Source of the DNA: Flavobacteriales bacterium | Lineage (GTDB): Bacteria > Bacteroidota > Bacteroidia > Flavobacteriales_F > PHOS-HE28 | DNA: 64,000 nucleotides | Direction of reading: 5' to 3' | Assembly: GCA_016710965.1 (NCBI GenBank) | Contig: JADJTW010000032.1 | Coordinates: 1-64,000, forward strand | In this document: one piece after another, positions 41,474-50,480 of the stretch | Position numbering within the stretch: position 1 is the stretch's first letter | How the letters are laid out: the number at the start of each line of letters is the position of its first letter | Made by a program: the position numbers and the translations under genes | Notes under the pieces: generated by a model | Database searches by the model: none | What the model was told of the DNA's origin: nothing | Seen by the model: only the letters and a program-made list of their open reading frames with translations

Positions 41474-43360
41474 TCACTTGATCACCTCCCGCGCTTCTTC
41501 CAGCAACTGCTCCTCGTGGAGCTTTCGGTATATGCCATCACGGGCCAGCAGGTAGGCATGGGTGCCTTCTTCCGCCACGCGGCCATGCTCCAGCACCAGG
41601 ATCCGGTCGGCATCGCGTACGGCGCTTATCCGGTGGCTGATGATGATGGTGGTGCGCCCTTTCATCACCGCGCGCAGTTCACGAAGTATGGCTTCCTCCG
41701 TGGCGGTGTCCACGGCGCTCAATGCATCATCGAAGAGGAGGATGCGGGGGCGGGCGATGATGGCCCTGGCAATGCTCACGCGCTGTTTCTGGCCGCCACT
41801 GAGCGTGATGCCTCGCTCGCCCAGGAGGGTATCGTAGCCTTTGGGGAATCCGATGATATCGGCATGCACCTGTGCTGCGTGCGCCGCCTGCTGAACGCGC
41901 TGGTCCATGTCGTCGCTGCGATCAAGTCGGAAGGCGATGTTGCTGCGTATCGTATCGCTGAAGAGGAAGACATCCTGGGGCACGCAGCCCAGCTGGCTTC
42001 TCAAGAGATCGAGCCGGATACGCTGCACTGGCACTCCATCGATCAGTACTTCACCCTTCGTGGCATCGTACAACCTGCCGATGAGCTCGACCAGGGTGGT
42101 CTTGCCGCTGCCGGTATGCCCTACCACGGCAAGCGTTCCGCCAGCAGGCACCTCGAAGGAGACGTTCTCCAACGCTGTGATGCCCGTATCGGGGTACGTG
42201 AACGTGACATTCTTGAATCTGATGGCGCCGTGGATCTCCTGCAGATCATCTTCTTGGTCCAGGATGGTCGGTTCCGTGTCCAGGAACTCGTTGATCCGCA
42301 CCATGCTGGCCGATGCCTGCTGGATCAAGCTGGTGACCCATCCCACCGATGCGAAAGGCCAGGTGAGCATGTTCACGTAGATGACGAACTCGGCGATGTT
42401 CCCCACGGTCACCGTGGGATCGCCCTGGATGAGCTTGATGCCACCGATGAGGATGGTGAGCACCGTGCTCATGCCGATCAGGAGCATGATGGCGGGCATG
42501 AAGAGGGCATCCACCTTGGCCTGGGCGAGGCTGCGTGCGCGGTATTCGGCGGCTGCCTCGCGGAAACGCTCCACCGCCATGGGTTCCTTGGCGTAGGCCT
42601 TCAGCACCCGGATGCCGCTGAAGCTCTCCTGCGCCAGGGTGCTCAAACGGCTTTGCTGTTGCTGCACCTCGGTGCTACGGCGATTGATCACGTCGCTCAC
42701 GTAATAGATCACCACGCTCATCAGCGGCAATGGTGCCAGGGTCCACAGGGTGAGCTCGGTATTCACATGCAGCATGAAGCCGATGCACATGACAAAGAGC
42801 ACCACGAGGTTCACCGTATACATCACCGCAGGGCCCAGGTACATGCGCACTTTGCCCACATCCTCGCTGATCCTGTTCATGAGGTCTCCTGTGCTGTTCC
42901 GCTTGTAGAAGGCGCGGTCAAGCTTCTGGTAGTGGTCGAAGACCTTGTTCTTCAAGTCGTACTCGATCAAGCGGCTCATCACGATGATCGTCTGCCGCAT
43001 GAGGAACATGAAGAATCCCTTGAGCAGGGCGAAGACCAGATAAAGGATCGCCAGCATGCCGGCGAGCCACGCCACGGTCCTGCCGATGGCTTCCACGGTG
43101 GCCAGTTCGCTCACGTGCGCCTTCAGGTCCAGGCCGGTCCATCCCAGCCACAAGTCCAGCATCTCGGGAACGGCAAGGCCACGCTCGCCGGGTGGCACTT
43201 CGGTCTGATGAAGGCCTTGCGTAATGAGGTCGATGGCTTCGCGCACCACCTGCGGGGCGTACACGGCGAACAGGTTGCTCAGGATGATGAAGAGCGTGCC
43301 CAGCCCCATCTGCCACGCATACTTGGCGAAATAGGGGTTCAACTTCAGCAACGGTCGCAT
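41474..43360 (-). CDS. ABC exporter, fused permease and ATPase (MsbA-like)
   Basis: A 628-residue half-transporter. The N-terminal transmembrane domain has six helices (for example MGLGTLFIILSNLFAVY and VVLFVMCIGFMLHVNTELTL). The ATPase has Walker A GHTGSGKTT near residue 390, signature LSGGQKQRVSIARAI, and Walker B ILLFDDALSAVD, with H-loop IISHRISAVRD. It belongs to the MsbA/multidrug exporter group; its substrate (lipid, glycolipid or drug) is unknown. Start ATG at 43360 fits the first helix. A TACCTTTG element lies 61 bp upstream. Confidence 0.9.
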   Translation of the reverse strand: MRPLLKLNPYFAKYAWQMGLGTLFIILSNLFAVYAPQVVREAIDLITQGLHQTEVPPGERGLAVPEMLDLWLGWTGLDLKAHVSELATVEAIGRTVAWLAGMLAILYLVFALLKGFFMFLMRQTIIVMSRLIEYDLKNKVFDHYQKLDRAFYKRNSTGDLMNRISEDVGKVRMYLGPAVMYTVNLVVLFVMCIGFMLHVNTELTLWTLAPLPLMSVVIYYVSDVINRRSTEVQQQQSRLSTLAQESFSGIRVLKAYAKEPMAVERFREAAAEYRARSLAQAKVDALFMPAIMLLIGMSTVLTILIGGIKLIQGDPTVTVGNIAEFVIYVNMLTWPFASVGWVTSLIQQASASMVRINEFLDTEPTILDQEDDLQEIHGAIRFKNVTFTYPDTGITALENVSFEVPAGGTLAVVGHTGSGKTTLVELIGRLYDATKGEVLIDGVPVQRIRLDLLRSQLGCVPQDVFLFSDTIRSNIAFRLDRSDDMDQRVQQAAHAAQVHADIIGFPKGYDTLLGERGITLSGGQKQRVSIARAIIARPRILLFDDALSAVDTATEEAILRELRAVMKGRTTIIISHRISAVRDADRILVLEHGRVAEEGTHAYLLARDGIYRKLHEEQLLEEAREVIK

Positions 43361-43421
43361 GCGCGGGGAGGGGAACTTTCTAGATTTGCCCGGCTTCTCC
43401 TGAAACCCGTGCCGAGCGGGC

Positions 43422-43429
43422 CAAAGGTA
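43422..43429 (-). promoter_or_regulatory. Probable -7 element of the ABC exporter gene
   Basis: Minus strand TACCTTTG, an exact TAnnTTTG match, ends 61 bp before the start codon, leaving a longer leader than most genes here. Confidence 0.4.
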
Positions 43430-43530
43430 GGCGCGGTGCAAGGAGGGGAGCGGGATGCATTGACCGGTTGGCCGAAGCGATGAACGATCCCCAACGAACA
43501 CCGTCGATTGCAACGAACCGCCGCAGCACC

Positions 43531-44631
43531 ATGACCAACACGGAGACGAAGGCCGCTACCGCTGATGCGGTGCTGGGCCGCATGGAGAAGCATGACCACG
43601 AGGAGATCCTCTTCTGCTTCGACCGCGCCACGGGCCTCAAGGCCATCATCGCCATCCACGATACCACGCTCGGGCCCGCACTGGGCGGCACGCGCATGTG
43701 GCCCTACGCCAGCGAAACAGAAGCGCTCAACGATGTGCTGCGCCTGAGCCGTGGCATGACCTATAAGAGCTCGCTTGCTGGCCTCGACCTCGGCGGCGGC
43801 AAAGCCGTCATCATCGGCGATGCCCGTACCCAGAAGACCGAAGCCATGTTCCGCCGCTTCGGCCAGTTCGTCGACAGCTTGAACGGACGCTACATCACCG
43901 CCGAGGATGTGGGTATGAGCACCACCGAGATGGTGAACATCCTGAAGGAGACGAAGAGCGTGGCTGGTCTTCCCGAGGAAATGGGCGGCAGCGGCGATCC
44001 CAGCCCGGTGACCGCATACGGCGTCTACTGCGGCATGAAGGCCGCTGCCAAGAAGGCCTACGGAACCGATGACCTCAGTGGCCGTAAAGTGTCCATACAG
44101 GGTGCGGGCAACGTGGGCCGCTACCTCGTAGGCTATCTCCTGAAGGATGGCGCGCAGGTCTTCCTCACCGATATCCACGACGATAAGCTGGCGGCCATCA
44201 AGCACGAGCACCATTCGATCACATTGGTGAGGCCCGAGGAGGTGTACGACCTCGATGTCGATATCTATTCGCCTTGCGCGCTGGGCGCCACCGTGAACGA
44301 CGATACCCTGAAGCGCTTGAAGTGCAGCGTGATCGCCGGGGCGGCCAATAACCAGCTCGCCGATGAGAACGTGCATGGCAAGTCGGTGATGAGGAAGGGC
44401 ATCCTCTATGCGCCCGACTTCCTCATCAATGCAGGCGGCATCATCAACTGCGCATGGGAGCGCAAGGGCTACAACCGCAAGGCTGCTCTGCGGCAGACCG
44501 AAGGCATCTACGATACCGCGCTGCGCATCTTCAATGCCAGCGCCGAATTGGACATCCCCACCTACCTCGCGGCCAACCAGGCTGCAGAACACCGCATCGC
44601 CAGTGTACGCGAGGCGGGTTTGCGCTTCTGA
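43531..44631 (+). CDS. Leu/Phe/Val dehydrogenase
   Basis: Leucine, phenylalanine or valine dehydrogenases deaminate branched or aromatic amino acids to keto acids with NAD. The 366-residue protein has LGPALGGTRMWPYAS and LDLGGGKAVIIGDA, which hold the catalytic lysine and substrate site, GRYITAEDVGMSTTEMVNIL, and the Rossmann motif IQGAGNVGRYLVGYLL. Substrate preference cannot be set by eye. Upstream ATGs at 43468 and 43480 are alternatives; I chose the one closest to the domain. nusB follows 5 bp downstream, so they may share a transcript. Confidence 0.9.
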   Translation: MTNTETKAATADAVLGRMEKHDHEEILFCFDRATGLKAIIAIHDTTLGPALGGTRMWPYASETEALNDVLRLSRGMTYKSSLAGLDLGGGKAVIIGDARTQKTEAMFRRFGQFVDSLNGRYITAEDVGMSTTEMVNILKETKSVAGLPEEMGGSGDPSPVTAYGVYCGMKAAAKKAYGTDDLSGRKVSIQGAGNVGRYLVGYLLKDGAQVFLTDIHDDKLAAIKHEHHSITLVRPEEVYDLDVDIYSPCALGATVNDDTLKRLKCSVIAGAANNQLADENVHGKSVMRKGILYAPDFLINAGGIINCAWERKGYNRKAALRQTEGIYDTALRIFNASAELDIPTYLAANQAAEHRIASVREAGLRF

Positions 44632-44636
44632 ACACC

Positions 44637-45587
44637 ATGCTCAACCGTCGCTACCTGCGCATCAAGGTCTTCCAATCGCTCTATGGCTATTGGCAGGGCG
44701 AGGAGGCGAGCATTGCCAAGCTGGAGAAGGAACTCCGATCGGGCATCGAGCGCACCCACGACCTCTATCTCTCACTTCTCCTCGTGTTCGGGGAGCTTCG
44801 GCATATCGCGGACCTGCGCATGGATGATCGCCGCAAGAAGCACCTGCCCACGGCCGGCGATCTCAACCCCAGTCGCCGTTTCGTGGACAATCCCATCATC
44901 CGCCTCATTGCCGAAAGCCGCCGCTTGCAGGCCGAATGCGACAAGCGGCGCATCAGTTGGGTAGGGCACCACGAGCTCTTCACCGGCATGCACAAGGCCA
45001 TCGAGGAGAGCCCGGAGTTCCAGCAGTACATGGCCGATCCTGCACCCACGTTCAGCAAGGACCGCGCGTTCGCCGCCTGGCTGCTCGAGGACCGCATTGC
45101 CAATGAAGAGCATGTGCAGGATGTCTTCGAAGGCCGGAGCATCCATTGGATGGAGGACATGGACCTGGCAGCATCACTGGTGAAGCGCACGATCGAGCAG
45201 CAGCGGGAGAACGCCAGTGGCGATGAATTGCTCAACGACCTTTCCATCGACCTCAAGGAGGAGACCGAGTTCGTGACCATGCTGTTCAGGAAATCCATCG
45301 AACTGGGGCCCGAGCATGAGGCCCTCATCGCGGCGAAGGCCAGCAACTGGGACGCCGATCGCATCGCCTATAGCGACATGATCCTCATGAAGATGGCCCT
45401 TACGGAAGTGCGCCTGTTCGAGCAGATCCCCGTGAAGGTGACCTTGAACGAGTATATCGAGATCGCCAAGGCGTACAGCACGCCCAAGAGCAAGAACTTC
45501 ATCAACGGGGTGCTCGACAAGATCTTCATCGAGATGAAGGCCGACGGCCGGATCCTCAAGGTCGGGCGTGGCTTATTGGAGAGCTAG
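44637..45587 (+). CDS. nusB: Transcription antitermination factor NusB, extended
   Basis: NusB binds boxA RNA with S10 to keep RNA polymerase on rRNA operons. The 316-residue Bacteroidota form is about twice the E. coli length. It starts MLNRRYLRIKVFQSLYGYWQ, the family's first helix, has an insertion of about 170 residues, and ends with LMKMALTEVRLFEQIPVKVT, LNEYIEIAKAYSTPKSKNF and NGVLDKI, which is the canonical NusB core. The long middle is found in other Bacteroidota NusB proteins. It is followed directly (1-bp gap) by the DUF1573 lipoprotein gene. Confidence 0.92.
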   Translation: MLNRRYLRIKVFQSLYGYWQGEEASIAKLEKELRSGIERTHDLYLSLLLVFGELRHIADLRMDDRRKKHLPTAGDLNPSRRFVDNPIIRLIAESRRLQAECDKRRISWVGHHELFTGMHKAIEESPEFQQYMADPAPTFSKDRAFAAWLLEDRIANEEHVQDVFEGRSIHWMEDMDLAASLVKRTIEQQRENASGDELLNDLSIDLKEETEFVTMLFRKSIELGPEHEALIAAKASNWDADRIAYSDMILMKMALTEVRLFEQIPVKVTLNEYIEIAKAYSTPKSKNFINGVLDKIFIEMKADGRILKVGRGLLES

Positions 45588-45588
45588 C

Positions 45589-46062
45589 ATGATACGCCTC
45601 CTTTCCCTTCCCGTCATGGCCTTGCTCCTACTGGCCGGCTGCCAGCTCACCGATCACAGCGAGCGCGACGAAGTGACCACCGACGACATCGCGTTCCCCA
45701 ACTCGGGCCACCAAGACGTTGACTTGGACGAGATGCCCGTGATCGCTTTCGAGGCAACGGAGCACGACATGGGCAAGATCATCCAAGGCGCAAGGGTGGA
45801 GCACCGATTCGCCTTCACCAACACCGGACGCACACCGCTGGTGCTTTCCGATGTGCGCAGCGTGTGCGGCTGCACCGTTGCGAAGGATTGGCCCAAGGAC
45901 CCCATCGCCCCCGGCGATGGTGGCGGGATCGTAGTGACCTTCGATAGCGAAGGCCGCACAGGCGTGCAGCACAAGCCCATCACCGTGGTGGCCAACACCA
46001 ACCCGCCCAGCACCGTGCTCACCCTCACGGGCGAAGTGGTGGGACCACGTCCATCCGAATAG
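45589..46062 (+). CDS. DUF1573 lipoprotein
   Basis: The 157-residue product has a lipoprotein signal (MIRLLSLPVMALLLLAGC, lipobox LLAGC). The body is the immunoglobulin-like DUF1573 domain: FEATEHDMGKIIQGARVEHR, then NTGRTPLVLSDVRSVCGCTV, then GGGIVVTFDSEGRTG. The domain often carries the CGCTV motif seen here. Function is unknown. It sits between nusB and yajC, the usual Bacteroidota order, so coexpression with the secretion and antitermination genes is likely. Confidence 0.88.
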   Translation: MIRLLSLPVMALLLLAGCQLTDHSERDEVTTDDIAFPNSGHQDVDLDEMPVIAFEATEHDMGKIIQGARVEHRFAFTNTGRTPLVLSDVRSVCGCTVAKDWPKDPIAPGDGGGIVVTFDSEGRTGVQHKPITVVANTNPPSTVLTLTGEVVGPRPSE

Positions 46063-46083
46063 CAACAACGACAATCAACTGCA

Positions 46084-46416
46084 ATGACCCACGCAAGCAT
46101 TCTACTACAAGCACAGCCTGGCGCCGGTGGCGGCGGCCCTCAGTTCTGGATCATGATGGGCCTCCTCATGGTGGTCTTCTACTTCTTCATGATCCGTCCG
46201 CAGCAGAAGAAGGCCAAGGACGCACGCAAGTTCCGCGAGTCCTTGCAGAAGGGCAGCAAAGTGGTCACCATCGGCGGCATTCATGGCCGGGTGCTCGAAG
46301 TCGCCGAAACGACGGTGCTTCTTGAAGTGGACAGCAATGTGAAGCTGCGTTTCGAGAAGAGCGCCATTGCGATGGACAATACGCAGCAGCTGACAGAGGC
46401 CACGGCGAAGAGCTGA
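46084..46416 (+). CDS. yajC: Preprotein translocase subunit YajC
   Basis: YajC is a small SecDF-associated inner-membrane protein. The 110-residue protein has one N-terminal membrane helix (WIMMGLLMVVFYFFMIRPQQKK) followed by the YajC core: FRESLQKGSKVVTIGGIHGR and LEVDSNVKLRFEKSAIAMD. It follows DUF1573 by 21 bp and precedes coaE. In many Bacteroidota a YbbR-domain gene lies between yajC and coaE; here it is absent. Confidence 0.95.
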   Translation: MTHASILLQAQPGAGGGGPQFWIMMGLLMVVFYFFMIRPQQKKAKDARKFRESLQKGSKVVTIGGIHGRVLEVAETTVLLEVDSNVKLRFEKSAIAMDNTQQLTEATAKS

Positions 46417-46452
46417 TCGCCCATGCGCCTGCGCGCATGGAAACAGGACCAC

Positions 46453-47043
46453 ATGCTCAAGATCGGATTGACCGGTGGCATGGGCAGCGGAAAGAGCACG
46501 GTTGCGCGCATCTTCGGCGTGCTCGGCGTTCCGGTGTTCGAAGCAGATGCGCAAGCGAAGGACTTGATGAACAGGGACCCCCGTGTTCGCGAAGCGGTGT
46601 CCGCGTGTTTCGGACCGGAGGTCTATCGCGAGGGCGTACTGGACCGCAAGCAACTGGCAACGCTGGTCTTCGGTGATGAGGCGCGGTTGGCTTCATTGAA
46701 CGCGATCGTGCATCCAGCGGTGCGCGGGGCCTTCCAGGCATGGGCCATGGCGCAGCAGGCACCCTATGTGCTCATGGAAGCCGCGATCATGGCAGAGAAC
46801 GATGGGTTCCGCATCTTCGATCGCGTGATCAATGTGAGCTGCCCCGAGGCGGTGCGCATCCAGCGCGTGATGGCACGTGATGGAGTGGGCGAGGCTGAAG
46901 TGCGTGCCCGAATGCGGCATCAGGCGAGCGAGGATCAACGCGATCGGATCGCGCATCTCCGCATTCGCAATGATGGCAGCGAATTGGTGATCCCGCAAGT
47001 GCTTGCCATGCATGAGCAACTGCTCCAGATGGCCGCAGCGTGA
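46453..47043 (+). CDS. coaE: Dephospho-CoA kinase
   Basis: CoaE phosphorylates dephospho-CoA at the 3' ribose hydroxyl, the last step of coenzyme A synthesis. The 196-residue protein has the P-loop GLTGGMGSGKST (residues 5-16), the lid and substrate region FEADAQAKDLM, and the conserved VPVFEADA and ARMRHQASEDQR segments. The start ATG gives MLKIGLTGG; an upstream ATG at 46423 is in frame and possible. The stop overlaps the GTG start of the next gene by 3 bases. Confidence 0.92.
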   Translation: MLKIGLTGGMGSGKSTVARIFGVLGVPVFEADAQAKDLMNRDPRVREAVSACFGPEVYREGVLDRKQLATLVFGDEARLASLNAIVHPAVRGAFQAWAMAQQAPYVLMEAAIMAENDGFRIFDRVINVSCPEAVRIQRVMARDGVGEAEVRARMRHQASEDQRDRIAHLRIRNDGSELVIPQVLAMHEQLLQMAAA

Positions 47044-47327
47044 AACAGAAGGAGAGGAATCTGCCGTTGAGCACGGTGGCGCTCGTTCTCGGCGCTCTGA
47101 GCATCCCGCTGGCCTTCGCCCGTCACCTGTGCTCGCTCGCCATTGTCATGGGCGTATACGCTATGCTCTTCGGATTCTGGGGCCACCGGCGGGCAGCAAA
47201 GCACTTGCTACGTTACACCGCCCAAAGCGTGCAACGAGCGCGTTGGGGCACGAGGCTGGCCGTTGCCGGTACGGTATGCGGTCTGGTTATGTGGTTGCTC
47301 TATGCCAGCAACTGGCTGCTGACCTAG
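47040..47327 (+). CDS. Small membrane protein, unknown
   Basis: A 95-residue protein starting with GTG that overlaps the coaE stop (GTGA), so it is coupled to coaE. It has two or three hydrophobic segments (LSTVALVLGALSIPLAFARH; LCSLAIVMGVYAMLFGFWGH; LAVAGTVCGLVMWLLYASNW) and a basic loop between them. The general look is that of small DUF4190-like proteins, but I cannot assign a family. It ends just before the convergent exonuclease gene (4-bp overlap). Confidence 0.55.
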   Translation: MKQKERNLPLSTVALVLGALSIPLAFARHLCSLAIVMGVYAMLFGFWGHRRAAKHLLRYTAQSVQRARWGTRLAVAGTVCGLVMWLLYASNWLLT

Positions 47328-47953
47328 GCCCGGATCGCGCGCGTGATCGGAACTACGGAGCTCATGACGGCGTCGGCGCCGAAGTGCTCCAGGTACATCT
47401 TCAACAAGGACGCCGTGGCCTCGGCATCGGCCAGGGCGCGATGGGCCCCCACGAGCGGAATTCCGAAGTACCGGCAGAGGCTGCCCAGGTTGAAATGCTC
47501 CACATGAGGAAGGAGCCTGCGACCGAGGCGTTCGGTGCAGAGGGTGGCACGCTCGAAGACGAGTCCCGTGCGAGCGAATTCGTGCGCAAGCGCCGTCATG
47601 TCGAATCGAACGTTGTGCGCCACCACGATGCGGTCCTGTGTCAGGGTTTCGATCGTGCGCACTGTCTCATTGAAATAAGGCGCATCGCGCAGCATTCCAT
47701 TCTCGATCCCCGTGAGTCTTTGCATGAAACGGGGCACGCGGCAGCGTGGATGCACCAGGCTGTCCCACCGCAGGCGCTCGTCACTGCCGTTGAGGGCTAG
47801 TACGGCCACCTCCATTACGCGGCCACGTGTGGGGTCGCCTTCAGTGGTCTCCACATCAAGCACCGCGAACCGCATACGCTCCATGGCGGCGTCATACGGC
47901 AGTGCCGGCGGACGGGTTGCCATTGCGATCGGGCGCAGTACAGTGGTAGCCAT
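47324..47953 (-). CDS. DnaQ-like 3'-5' exonuclease
   Basis: A 209-residue DEDDh exonuclease of the DNA polymerase III epsilon type. The active-site acids are in FAVLDVETTEG (exo I), VAHNVRFDMTAL (exo II) and GAHRALADAEATA with the exo III His-Asp pair. It may proofread or trim DNA or RNA ends. It has no polymerase domain. Several ATGs are possible near the N-terminus (47953, 47884, 47875); the domain begins near residue 28 of the longest form. Role is not fixed by context. Confidence 0.87.
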   Translation of the reverse strand: MATTVLRPIAMATRPPALPYDAAMERMRFAVLDVETTEGDPTRGRVMEVAVLALNGSDERLRWDSLVHPRCRVPRFMQRLTGIENGMLRDAPYFNETVRTIETLTQDRIVVAHNVRFDMTALAHEFARTGLVFERATLCTERLGRRLLPHVEHFNLGSLCRYFGIPLVGAHRALADAEATASLLKMYLEHFGADAVMSSVVPITRAIRA

Positions 47954-48041
47954 GTTGCGGTAAGGGCGGTAAAGATGCTCGTTGTGCCCTTCGCTCCGAC
48001 CTCCGGGCCTTCATTGCCCGACAGGCGGAGGCTGCAACGGG

Positions 48042-49262
48042 TCAACTCTCTTTCGAGAGCCTCAGATTGTGCCCCATCTTCTCCTTCTTGGTCCGCAGGT
48101 AGCGTTCGTTGTGCGCGTTGGCTGCGATCTCGATGGGCAGGTTCTCCACGATCTCCAGGCCGTAGCCCACAAGGCCCGTTCGCTTTCGCGGGTTGTTGGT
48201 GAGCAGTCGCATCTTCCGCACTCCCAGGTCGTGGAGGATCTGTGCGCCCACACCGTAGTCGCGAACGTCCATGTCGAAGCCGAGCATGGCGTTGGCTTCG
48301 ACCGTATCGGCCCCCTGTTCCTGCAGTTTGTACGCTTTCAGCTTGTTCAGCAGGCCTATGCCGCGGCCTTCCTGCTGCATGTAAACGATCACACCCTTGC
48401 CCGCTGCGTCGATCATTTCCATGGCACGATGCAGTTGCGGCCCGCAATCGCAGCGGCAGCTTCCGAAGATATCGCCCGTTACGCAGGATGAATGCACGCG
48501 AACAAGCAAAGGCTCATCGGGCTGCCAGGTCCCCTTCACCAGCGCCAGGTGCTCCTCCCCAGTGGTCGTTTGCTTGTATGCAACGAGTCGGAACTCACCG
48601 TGGCGCGTGGGCAGTTGCACCTCCACTTCGCGTTCGATGATGCGCTCCGTTCGCATCCGATAGGCCACGAGGTCTTCGATGCTGATGAGCTTCATGCCGA
48701 AGCGTTGCGCGATGCCATGCAACTGAGGCAGGCGCGCCATGGTTCCATCCTCATTGAGGATCTCTACCAGCACTCCGACCGGCTCGAAGCCCGCCATGCG
48801 TGAGAGGTCCACGGCTGCTTCGGTGTGGCCGGTGCGGCGCAGCACGCCTCCATCGCGCGCCTTAAGCGGAAAGATGTGGCCGGGCCGGCCCAGATCGCTC
48901 GGGCGTGTGGCGGGATCGATCAGGGAGAGTAAGGTCTTGCTGCGGTCGCTGGCGCTTATGCCAGTGGTGGTGCCGTGGCCTTTAAGGTCCACGCTAACGG
49001 TGAAGGGTGTTTCGTGAACAGCTGTGTTGTCCTGCACCATCATGCCCAGGTCCAATTCTTCGCAGCGCTCTTCGGTGAGCGGAGCGCAGATGAGCCCCCG
49101 ACCGTGAGTGGCCATGAAGTTGACCATCTCGGGAGTGGCATTGCGCGCTGCAGTGATGAAGTCGCCTTCGTTCTCGCGGTCCTCGTCATCCACAACGATC
49201 ACCGCCCTGCCTTGGCGGATCTCTGCGATGGCGTCCTCGATGGGGTCGAATCGTATGCTCAT
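48042..49262 (-). CDS. ribBA: Bifunctional riboflavin synthesis protein RibBA
   Basis: RibB makes 3,4-dihydroxy-2-butanone 4-phosphate and RibA hydrolyses GTP, the two entry steps of riboflavin synthesis. The 406-residue fusion has the RibB part (about 1-205) with DDEDRENEGD at 26-35 and the RibA part (about 206-406) with the zinc-binding cysteine motif SSCVTGDIFGSCRCDCG and the GRGIGLLNK arginine loop. Both domains look complete. Start ATG is preceded by the exact -7 element TACCTTTG 11 bp upstream. I see no FMN riboswitch in front. Confidence 0.96.
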   Translation of the reverse strand: MSIRFDPIEDAIAEIRQGRAVIVVDDEDRENEGDFITAARNATPEMVNFMATHGRGLICAPLTEERCEELDLGMMVQDNTAVHETPFTVSVDLKGHGTTTGISASDRSKTLLSLIDPATRPSDLGRPGHIFPLKARDGGVLRRTGHTEAAVDLSRMAGFEPVGVLVEILNEDGTMARLPQLHGIAQRFGMKLISIEDLVAYRMRTERIIEREVEVQLPTRHGEFRLVAYKQTTTGEEHLALVKGTWQPDEPLLVRVHSSCVTGDIFGSCRCDCGPQLHRAMEMIDAAGKGVIVYMQQEGRGIGLLNKLKAYKLQEQGADTVEANAMLGFDMDVRDYGVGAQILHDLGVRKMRLLTNNPRKRTGLVGYGLEIVENLPIEIAANAHNERYLRTKKEKMGHNLRLSKES

Positions 49263-49273
49263 GTGCGTGCGGC

Positions 49274-49281
49274 CAAAGGTA
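49274..49281 (-). promoter_or_regulatory. Probable -7 element of ribBA
   Basis: Minus strand TACCTTTG, exact TAnnTTTG, ends 11 bp before the ribBA start codon. Confidence 0.55.
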
Positions 49282-49298
49282 GCGAGGCGGTTGGCCGC

Positions 49299-50480
49299 TC
49301 AGGCCTGCGCCGGTGTTGCGATCACGTGCTCCAAGGCCTCGGCGGCGCGGTCCCAGTCGAAATTGGCGCGCACGAAGGCGTAGCCGCTGGCCGCAATGCG
49401 GGCGCGTTCTCCGGCATCAGAGAGTAGACCGAGTATGAGCGTCGCATAATCCTCCGGCGTCTCGCCTATAAGGATGGCATCGCCAGGAGGTGCGCCCACG
49501 GCATTGTTGGCCAGCGCGCTGGTGATGCACGGCATGCGCATGGCCATGGCTTCGAGCAATTTGTTCTGCAGGCCGGTGCCGATCTGCATGGGCGCTACGA
49601 ACACGCGCGATGAAGCATACGATGAACGGATATCCTTCACCCAGCCGCTGACGGAGATGAGCGGGTCGGTCTTCGCCAGATCGCGCACGCTTGCACTGGG
49701 GTCCACGCCGCAAATGAGCAGGGTCGTAGCGGGCCGTTGGCGCCTTACGATGGGCAGCACCTTCTGCACCAGGTACAGCACGCTATCGATATTCGGCGGG
49801 TAGTTCATGTTGCCCGTGAAGAGCAGGTCGTACTGCGGATCGACTTCCTGCGGAGTGAAATGCTCGGTGTCCACACCATTGGGCACCACGACCATGCGGT
49901 CGCGCCATGGGTGATAGATGTAATCACGGTCCTGCGCGCTGATGATGACAGCATGATCGAACTGATCGAACATCAGGTTCTCATACCGTATGAGCCTTCG
50001 CGTCTCGGCCCGGAAGATCGGCCGCAGGTGGAAGGCGGCTGTCTCTGTGCGACGTTCCATGCCCTTGCTCAGGGTGTCCATGTAATCGAGCGTCTTGGGC
50101 AATGAATAGCGACGGCGCACGTACTCGGTGGTGCGCACCAACTGGCAGAAGACATGGTCCGGCCTGAATTCGGCAATGACCTGGTCGATCCTTCGCTGTG
50201 CGTGGCCGTGATGGAAGTAGGCCACTTGGAAGGGCAGCCGCGTGAGCACCGCGGTCAGCAGCTTCAGCAGGATGCGCCATCGGCCGATATGGACCACTTC
50301 GATATGCGCGCAAAAGCTCTTGAGGTGCTTAATGTGCGCGGGATCTGTCCGGGTATCGCTGAGGCAGAACAGGTAAACCTCATGCCGACGGGCCAGTCGG
50401 GAGATCAGATGGTAGGCACGGAGCTTATCGCCTTTCTCCAGCGGGAAAGGCACGCGGGAGAGCAGCACCAGCAGCCTCAT
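49299..50480 (-). CDS. GT4-type glycosyltransferase
   Basis: A 393-residue GT-B fold glycosyltransferase. N-terminal Rossmann domain starts RLLVLLSRVPFPLEKGDKLR and has GDKLRAYHLISRLARRHEVY; the C-terminal domain has NGVDTEHFTPQE and GVDPSASVRDLAK, and the acidic pair region VFVAPMQIGTGLQNKLLEAMAM with its nucleotide-sugar binding glutamate. It probably builds a surface polysaccharide. It overlaps the next glycosyltransferase gene by 4 bp (ATGA) and is the last gene of the LptF/G-GT-GT set. Confidence 0.85.
   Translation of the reverse strand: MRLLVLLSRVPFPLEKGDKLRAYHLISRLARRHEVYLFCLSDTRTDPAHIKHLKSFCAHIEVVHIGRWRILLKLLTAVLTRLPFQVAYFHHGHAQRRIDQVIAEFRPDHVFCQLVRTTEYVRRRYSLPKTLDYMDTLSKGMERRTETAAFHLRPIFRAETRRLIRYENLMFDQFDHAVIISAQDRDYIYHPWRDRMVVVPNGVDTEHFTPQEVDPQYDLLFTGNMNYPPNIDSVLYLVQKVLPIVRRQRPATTLLICGVDPSASVRDLAKTDPLISVSGWVKDIRSSYASSRVFVAPMQIGTGLQNKLLEAMAMRMPCITSALANNAVGAPPGDAILIGETPEDYATLILGLLSDAGERARIAASGYAFVRANFDWDRAAEALEHVIATPAQA

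Noticed and set aside
41516..43483. Long plus-strand open frame (about 655 codons) opposite the ABC exporter
   Set aside because: It is the antisense shadow of a well-supported exporter with Walker and signature motifs. Its own translation is rich in His, Val and Gln with no recognisable domain. High GC explains long antisense frames here.
48042..49300. FMN riboswitch before ribBA
   Set aside because: The leader is only about 10 nt after the promoter-like element, too short for a riboswitch, and no FMN-aptamer motif was seen in the gap.
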